DNA of 64,000 bases, from positions 31,836 to 95,835 of the forward strand of contig JAGFNK010000177.1 in assembly GCA_025769875.1 (NCBI GenBank). Reading direction: 5' to 3'. Below, piece after piece: positions 57,804-64,000 of this stretch. The notes beneath the pieces are model-generated. The model saw only the letters and a program-made list of their open reading frames with translations. It had not been told where the DNA came from and made no database searches. Each line of letters begins with the position of its first letter. The first letter of the stretch is position 1. Origin of the DNA: Russula earlei. Its lineage: Eukaryota > Basidiomycota > Agaricomycetes > Russulales > Russulaceae. The position numbers were made by a program, and so were the translations under genes.

Positions 57804-59362
57804 CTAAGCAGTCATGCCAGCAAGGTCCCCGCCAGCAGCACTTTCTACGCCCCTCAACAGCGCAGCCAACCTCCTCTGCGCTTCCTCACGATGAACTCTC
57901 TCTCTGCGCCCGCCACCCTCGTCATCGCTCGCTTCACCATCACCCTCGCCGGTAGGACGACCCCCGGGACCGCCGACACGGTTCGCGCGTTCAGCCATGA
58001 ACTCCGCAATGAAACGTGCGACGGCCGCCTCGCCGATCTCTGCCACGGCACGCGGTCCCCACCGCCACTCACAGGCCACATCGCTGTCCTCGCCGTCACC
58101 GGCGCCACTCTGCTCCATCGCACCGCCACCGCGGCCGCGACTGCGCTTCTGCGAGGTTTCGCCTGCCCTGCCACTACCTGCACCGATGTAAGTACGATCG
58201 AGGTATCCTTGACGCTGAAGCTGGAGAAGATATGCTTCCAGGGTTAGCGTGCGTTGCGGAGAGTGTGCTGGGAGGGCGAGTTGAGTCGGAGGACGGAGAC
58301 GCAAACGGCGGAGAAGTGCCCGTAAGTCCACTGTAAGGCGGTGTTAGACCTGTCCTGCAGGAGTTGGAGAATGGCTCAAGGAAGACGAGAGGCAGGGGAA
58401 GGGGAGGGGGAGGAAGAGTGACGGGCTAAGAACGTACTGTCATTAATGACCTTGCCACTCACGAGGATGAGCGCAAGTACCACATGCATGATGCCGAGTG
58501 CGGAGAATTGGTCCGAGCTGTTCCAAGCAATCAGACATCCGTAGGTACGAATGCCTGGCTCCGCTCCATCTACGTCGTCTGGTGCATCTGCAGTCTCTGC
58601 TTCGAGAATACGCTTGTTCGTCAAAGACGCGCGTTCAATGAGCACGGGGTCGAGTGTCGAGCGGATGATGTACGTCTTGGAACCCTGCGAGACGGCTAGA
58701 CAACGAATGAACGTCCATACAATCAGACAAACGTCGACTCAAGGACTGGGAGAACCGGCCTTTCTTCTTGAACCCTGTAACACCCTGCCGATCGCCTGCA
58801 CCCTCCCCGCCGTCCTGTGTGACCGCTTTCTCCTGTGCCTTGCTCTTGCCGGTGCTACCACTAACGCTGTCGTGGGTGGCAGCCCGCGTCGCCAGCTCAA
58901 CCAGTTCCATCCCAAATGTCCCACGTAATATTGTCTGAGCCTCTTCGAACACAGCTTTGAATGCGGTGCGCTGCGAGCCCATTATCCTTTTCGAGATCTC
59001 GTCGCGCCGAAGGGGCATGCGCCTCTGCTCTTGAAAGAGCGCCAGCCGAACGAGATCCGCCGCACGTTTCTTCAGATCCTGCTCATATGAAGTTGAGTGA
59101 CCTGAGGGAGCCATAGGAGACACCATACCGTGTCGGTGTCATCCAGACCAGGCTCTTCGTCGTCCTCGTAGTTTTGGGTTGGAGCCTCTTCCTCATCGAC
59201 TTGATAATCGACACGTCGTTGGGTGCGACCCGATCGCTGTGTCTCTCTCTGCGAAGGTTGTCGTTGGGAGTGCGAAAGGGCTGCACGAGGCATTCGGCCA
59301 AAATGCGTGACCTCTTGTGACGCACCCGACCCGGGTTGATGCTCATCAACCTGCATCGCCAA
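57804..59362 (-). CDS. NSE3: SMC5/6 complex subunit NSE3 (MAGE domain)
   Basis: Nse3 pairs with Nse1 (RING ligase) and Nse4 in the SMC5/6 complex, which acts in nuclear DNA repair and replication-fork stability. The start at 59362 gives [13 protein letters not shown] and an acidic linker (EDDEEPGLDDTDT). The MAGE homology domain then begins DLKKRAADLVRLALFQEQRR and MPLRRDEISKRIMGSQRTAF. It continues with AQTILRGTFGMELVEL, SKTYIIRSTLDPV, YGCLIAWNSSDQFSALGI and HVVLALILVSGKVIND. The second winged helix is MDLRALLRRLRL and LEAYLLQLQRQGYLDR, with EWRWGPRAVAEIGEAAVARF close to the end. The Gly/Arg-rich insert after YLDR is typical of fungal members. At least three introns are needed; their borders were only partly resolved. 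Confidence 0.92.
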
Positions 59363-62300
59363 AGATTGTTGACCCTCTTCCTGCGCTATCTACCCATTCG
59401 TCCGCTTTCAACATATCCGGTTGTAGCCCCTTCCACTGCACAGATCCCAGCTCATATTGGTGGCAAAGAGCTCAAAGAGAAGAATCCCAACAAAGTACTC
59501 ATGTCTCAATTTCCTTTGGAAGTTCGTTGTCGCTGCGCTGTCATTTTTGTTGTATCACTTACCACCTCTCTCATCAGCTCCATCCACCTCCAGATTTCTT
59601 TGACCATCGCATCAAGATTTTTGAAGCCTTGAAGGCAGAATATGATGCCTTTGTTCAAGGTCTTCCACCTCGTTCCCTTACTCACGAGTAAAGCTCACCA
59701 TGGCCAGCACAATCGCGTCAGGCGATCACTATAACTTTACCCGATGGCGCCGAGCGTAAAGGCACAAGCTGGGAGACCAGTCCGATGGATATTGCCAAGG
59801 GTATATCCAGAAGCCTTGCCGAGAAGCTTGTCATTGCCAAGGTGCTAGTCCTTACATCAACTGATCAGCGGATCTGTGTCTTAAACCTTGAGCACCATCC
59901 ACAGGTGGACGGCGAACTCTGGGACCTTGAGCGGCCCCTAGAGAAGTCAATAAAGTTAGAGTTGCTTGATTTCGAGCACACAGAAGGTAACACGCTGCCG
60001 TTTCTTGCTTGCCCTGTCGTCGCTCATCCTCCGAATCAGGGAAGAAGGTATTCTGGCATTCTTCTGCGCATGTACTCGGAGAGGCCACCGAAAGACACTA
60101 TGGGTGTCATTTATGTCTTGGTCCCCCCACGGACGATGGTTTCTTCTATGAGATGGCCATCAACGATAGGTGATATTGCTCTTTCGCGTTGATCGTCCGA
60201 ATCTTATGTGCCCACCTCCCCCCTCGAAGAGTGGTTACGAATGCGGACTATCCCCTACTTGAGAAGATTGCTGAAAGTGCCATCAAGGACCGTCAAAAGT
60301 TTGAGCGTCTTCTCGTTTCAAAAGAGAAGTTATTAGAAATGTTTCACGTGAGCTGAGAACCACGATAGCCTGACCTTTCAACCCCTCTCACAATGATGCA
60401 TTTGTAGTATAATAAGTATAAGAAGTATCTTATCGAAACTAAAGTTCCCGATGGGACTTCTACAACTGTATACCGTTGCGGACCCATGGTTGACCTGTGC
60501 GTTGGGCCACACATTCCCCACACTGGGAGAATTAAGGCGTTCATGATCACCAAGGTTGCTAGTGTGAACACTTTCGCTCTCACTCTCTAATCACCTTTTT
60601 CCAGAATTCCGCGTCTTATTTCCTCGGCGATCCGAGCAATGACTCATTGCAGCGTGTATATGGGATTTCCTTCCCTGAAAGGAAGCAATTGGCGGATTAC
60701 AAGGCGTTCTTAGCAGAGGCAGCAAGGCGTGACCACCGAAGGATTGGCAAGGTGAGTTACTAACACGTAGGCAAGTGACTAGATCTCATCGGCGGCTACA
60801 GGAGCAGGAGCTGTTCTTCTTCAATGACTTGAGTCCCGGTAACGCATTTTGGCTTCCTCACGGTACGCGAATCTACAACACCCTTGTGGAATTGCTGCGG
60901 GTGCGCTGTAGCACACTTCTGCGTGAATCTTAACCAACCCGATGCTTCAGGAAGAGTACTATAAACGTGGATATCAGGAAGGCACGCAACGCCACTTCTT
61001 TAGTCGAAGAAACATCTGACCTACTACCCAGTCATTTCGCCTAACATATTCAATTCTAAACTCTGGGAGACATCTGGTCACTGGCAAAATTACAAGGATG
61101 ACATGTTCACTCTGGACGTTGAGAAGGAAAAATGGGCGCTCAAACCCATGAACTGCCCTGGCCACTGTCTGATTTTCGATTCGCGTGATCGCAGCTATAA
61201 GGAGTTACCTATTCGAATGGCCGAATTCGGCATCATCCATCGAAACGAGGCGAGTGGCGCACTAACGGGACTGACAAGAGTGCGACGTTTCGTCCAAGAT
61301 GACACGCATGTGTTTTGCATGCCCAATCAGGTTTGCAGCTCTGACGTTGCTTACTTGTCCGCTAAAACTGGAACAGATCGGAGAGGAAATTAACGCGTTA
61401 GTTCGACTTCATGCAACATACGTACGGCCTTTTTGGGTTCGAGTTCTCCTTGGAACTTTCTACTCGACCAGAGAAATACCTGGGCTCCATGGAGACCTGG
61501 AATGCTGCGGAAGCGGTTAGCTTGTTTTCTTGTCTTACATAGCCCTGACCTCCTCGCTGATGTTATACAGCAACTTAGCAAAGCGCTCGATGAACGGTAC
61601 CCAGGCAAGTGGGACCTCAATCCCGGGGACGGCGCTTTCTACGGTCCCAAAATTGACATCACCATCCGTGATGCCCTTCGCCGATCATTTCAGTGCGCGA
61701 CGATCCAACTCGATTTCCAATTGCCGGAACGCTTCAATTTGAAATATCGTTCGGCTGAGGAGGCAGCAGTCAACCCTGACAAGCCATTGACACCGACTCG
61801 TCCAGTCATCATCCATCGCGCTATTTTAGGAAGCCTGGAACGTTTTATTGCAATCATTACAGAGCACTTCGCAGGAAAATGGTAAGAGTGGATAATATCT
61901 GGGAGCCATCTCTATTGAAGAGGATTTTTGCCAGGCCGTTCTGGCTCTCGCCTCGGCAAGTCCTTGTCATCCCAGTGGCCATACCCTATGTAAGCTTTCT
62001 TGGATATCCCTAATATTGTCATTAAAACCAATATTCCTGATTTTAAAGAAAGACTATGCGTCCAAAGTCGCTGCAAAGCTGTGTGAGAACAGGCTTTTTG
62101 CTGATGTCGACAACGGTTCGGACACACTCCCAAAGAAGATTCGGAATGGGGAGATTGCACAGTATAACTTCATACTAGGTGGGCACTATAAGTGTTTCGA
62201 TTATGCTCTGTCTTACTCTTGCGATCCATGTATTCGTGAAATGTTGGCTTCCGACTGCCATGAAGTGGTTGGTCAGGAAGAGTTGGATAGCCGCTCGGTA

Positions 62301-62426
62301 AACGTGCGTAACCGAGATGACGTTGGGACCAAGGCCAAGACGGCAATGATGCCCCTCGATAACATTATTCATCGTCTGGTTAGGCTGAAGGCGAGCAGAA
62401 GCCTTCAGAATAGGTTGCCAGACTAA
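59339..62426 (+). CDS. THS1: Threonyl-tRNA synthetase
   Basis: Class II synthetase charging tRNA-Thr. Exons in order give [38 protein letters not shown], the TGS domain ([14 protein letters not shown]), the editing domain with [10 protein letters not shown] (HxxxH) and [11 protein letters not shown], then [20 protein letters not shown]. Motif 1 lies near [23 protein letters not shown] supplies a zinc-binding Cys, and motif 2 is [28 protein letters not shown] and the motif 3 region [11 protein letters not shown] precede the anticodon domain, which ends at 62426. About a dozen short introns. One near 60980-61033 keeps the frame only with a GC donor (AAG/GCACGC) and AG acceptor. The chosen ATG at 59339 would overlap the NSE3 start by 24 bp; the first exon is uncertain. 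No mitochondrial presequence is certain. Confidence 0.94.
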
Positions 62427-62740
62427 GTCGGTAATTGCTAGAATATCGGGGGGTTGGACGCGCAAAAAGGGATTTTTGGGGAACTGGTCAGAATTCGTCC
62501 ACGGTGTGCATATACAGTAATGCTATCGGTCGGATTATAGATGATGTGTGCATGCACCTAGTTGATCGTACTTTGTGACACATCACACTGGCATGCATGC
62601 ACTTCACACTAGAAAGCTTCAGAATAGGTTGCCAGAGTAAGTCGGTGATTGCTTGAATATCGGTCAGCGCAGATGGGGATGCAAAAAGGGATCTCTGGAA
62701 ACTGGCGAGAATTGTAAATGGTGCGCATGTACAGTGAGTG
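62402..62740. repeat. Duplicated 3' end of THS1
   Basis: The block starting GCTTCAGAATAGGTTGCCAG at 62616 repeats the end of THS1 at 62401 (GCCTTCAGAATAGGTTGCC). It continues through the shared blocks TAAGTCGGT, GAATATCGG, GCAAAAAGGGAT and CAGAATT/GAGAATT to GTGCRCATRTACAGT. The repeat unit is about 120 bp and the offset about 215 bp, with clear divergence. Confidence 0.8.
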
Positions 62741-63150
62741 GTACTATTAGTGTGGCATCAGGAAAATCACACATTTTTTTTCAACTTTTTTGGCTTTTTG
62801 GCTTATAATGGTCACTCCTAAAGTCAAAAGTTTGCAAAGTTCAATAGTGTCATCAAAGTGCCACATAAAGTCAAAAAAGTTGGAAAGGTTAATAAGAGTT
62901 TGTAAAGTTAGTTAGGAGTTCATGTGCATGATAGTAAAATGATTCACAAAATAAGACTTAAATGAATCAAGAGCATTAATATAACTGAAGTCTTTAGGTA
63001 GAAAGCCAGTACCATAGTGGGGTAAGATGTGTTCCATGATTCAGTGACCAGCCATGATTCACCTTACATCTTCCAGGGGGTTGAAATTTTGACCATCCTT
63101 GGTCAAGCATCTTAATGCAAACATTTTGAGGCCTTGTGCATCTAAATTGT
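62741..63150. other. AT-rich repeat-like sequence
   Basis: T-runs and reiterated AAAGTCAAAA/AAAGTTNGNAAAG motifs at 62775-62910 look like non-coding repeat DNA. No gene. Confidence 0.45.
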
Positions 63151-64000
63151 CGAGGCAGTGTCAGTAGTGATGGAGTACACAATGGTGATGGCAAGTGTAG
63201 TGGGGGCAACGAAAGAGGCAAGCGGCAAGTGGTGATGACAATGGCGATGAGAAGTGTTGCTGTGGCTGCTCTTGTTGTTTGCTCTTGTTAGAGGCATCAG
63301 CGCAGTTGGGTGAGGCGATGGGGCAGCAAGAGTGAGGGCAGTGGTGAGAGAGGGTGGCGACGCCGAGGGTGAGGGTCGTGGGAGATGGAGGCAATGGAGA
63401 AGAGGGTGAAGGTGGTGGCGAGATGGCGGCGGACGTGGAGGTGGAGGATGCATGGGGCGGCTTGCGCGAGGGTGGCATTTGTCGTATTGTGGCGGCGGTG
63501 GCGGGGTCGTCTCCACTGCAGGTGGCGCAGCAGACGTGGGCGGTGACACGTGAGTGGACAGGGAGGTGATGTGAGAGGTGGTGTGGCATGATGTCGGCAT
63601 CGGCGGCGGCTTCTCCTACGGCGTGCTGCTGCTGCTGCTCCTTCTGCGGTGGTGCGTGGGCTAAGTTTGTGTTCGGGTTCGGGGCCTTCTTGGTCTTTTG
63701 AGGCGGTGCTGGTGGCGGGGGGGGCGACGGTGCTGCTGATGCTGGAGTCGGGCGAATCTAAAACGGTGGCGGCGATGGCGTGAGGCTGTGGGCGACCAAG
63801 GAGGCGGTGGTGGTGTGATGACGAGACGGATGGAGCGAAGGCACGACGGAGCGTGCGACGGACAGAGGGGAGACAGCAGTGGGCAACCGGGGGCAAGGCA
63901 GACGGTGGGGACAGAGCAGTGGGGCTGACGCGCGGCCGGCAACATACGAGGCTGAGCGTGGCGGCGGCAGCTGACTGAGCTGTGCCTGAGGGCGGCGGGT
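63151..64000. other. Purine-rich, GGT/GGC-reiterated low-complexity region
   Basis: The plus strand is strongly G-rich with GGTGGCG-type reiterations, so the minus strand shows three overlapping long open frames rich in Pro, His, Ser and Arg (63142-63945). Such frames arise from composition. No conserved domain is visible, so no gene is called. The region runs off the window. Confidence 0.45.

Noticed and set aside
63297..63896. 199-codon minus-strand frame rich in Arg, His and Pro
   Set aside because: Three frames are open at once over the same purine-skewed repeat sequence, as expected from composition.
1..64000. CRISPR arrays, bacterial-type operons or prophage
   Set aside because: No regularly spaced direct repeats were seen, and the introns and gene families show a eukaryotic nuclear genome.

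Overview
The window is nuclear DNA of a filamentous basidiomycete, most likely an Agaricomycete and possibly a Rhizoctonia/Ceratobasidium-type fungus; the genus is inferred from gene style only. Genes are dense, rich in short introns (about 46-75 bp, GT-AG with two likely GC-AG cases), and often divergently paired. Between them lie blocks of transposons in AT-rich, CpG-poor sequence.

Layout. 1-660: short repeats and a remnant of a foldback element. 1105-3658: Ser/Pro-rich protein with repeated GGYLSD-type motifs. 3700-17030: transposon block with a complete-ended hAT element (4450-7720, 8-bp target duplication), a Copia RNase H scrap, a second decayed hAT gene, and solo LTRs of four families (A-D), two of them nested inside a third. 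17279-41107: gene island with epsin (3' end apparently lost), tRNA-Gly(UCC), a monocarboxylate-type MFS transporter, BUD32 kinase (KEOPS), eIF3a, the voltage-gated calcium channel CCH1, an unidentified gene, a PIN-domain protein, prefoldin subunit 5 and a DENND11/LCHN-type DENN protein. 41808-52835: second transposon block with two near-identical foldback elements, pogo-like elements with TA duplications, a fourth LTR-A copy and an apparently intact SWIM-type MULE. 53882-62426: a frameshifted C2H2 zinc-finger gene, an unidentified region, NSE3 (MAGE subunit of SMC5/6) and threonyl-tRNA synthetase THS1. 62427-64000: duplicated THS1 tail and low-complexity sequence.

The host genes do not form a pathway cluster. 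Several serve translation and basic cell upkeep (BUD32 for t6A tRNA modification, eIF3a, THS1, tRNA-Gly, prefoldin 5), and others serve membrane traffic and signalling (epsin, DENND11, CCH1, MFS). Spliced coding lengths that I worked out by hand stay in frame for epsin (374 aa), MFS (439), eIF3a (997), PIN protein (388), prefoldin 5 (159), DENND11 (630) and the MULE transposase (795).

The most informative content is the transposon archaeology. Exact target-site duplications flank at least eight insertions, so insertion order can be read. A CpG-decayed MULE copy is split by a pogo-like element, which in turn carries a young MULE of the same family. Nothing here resembles a new defence or biosynthetic system.
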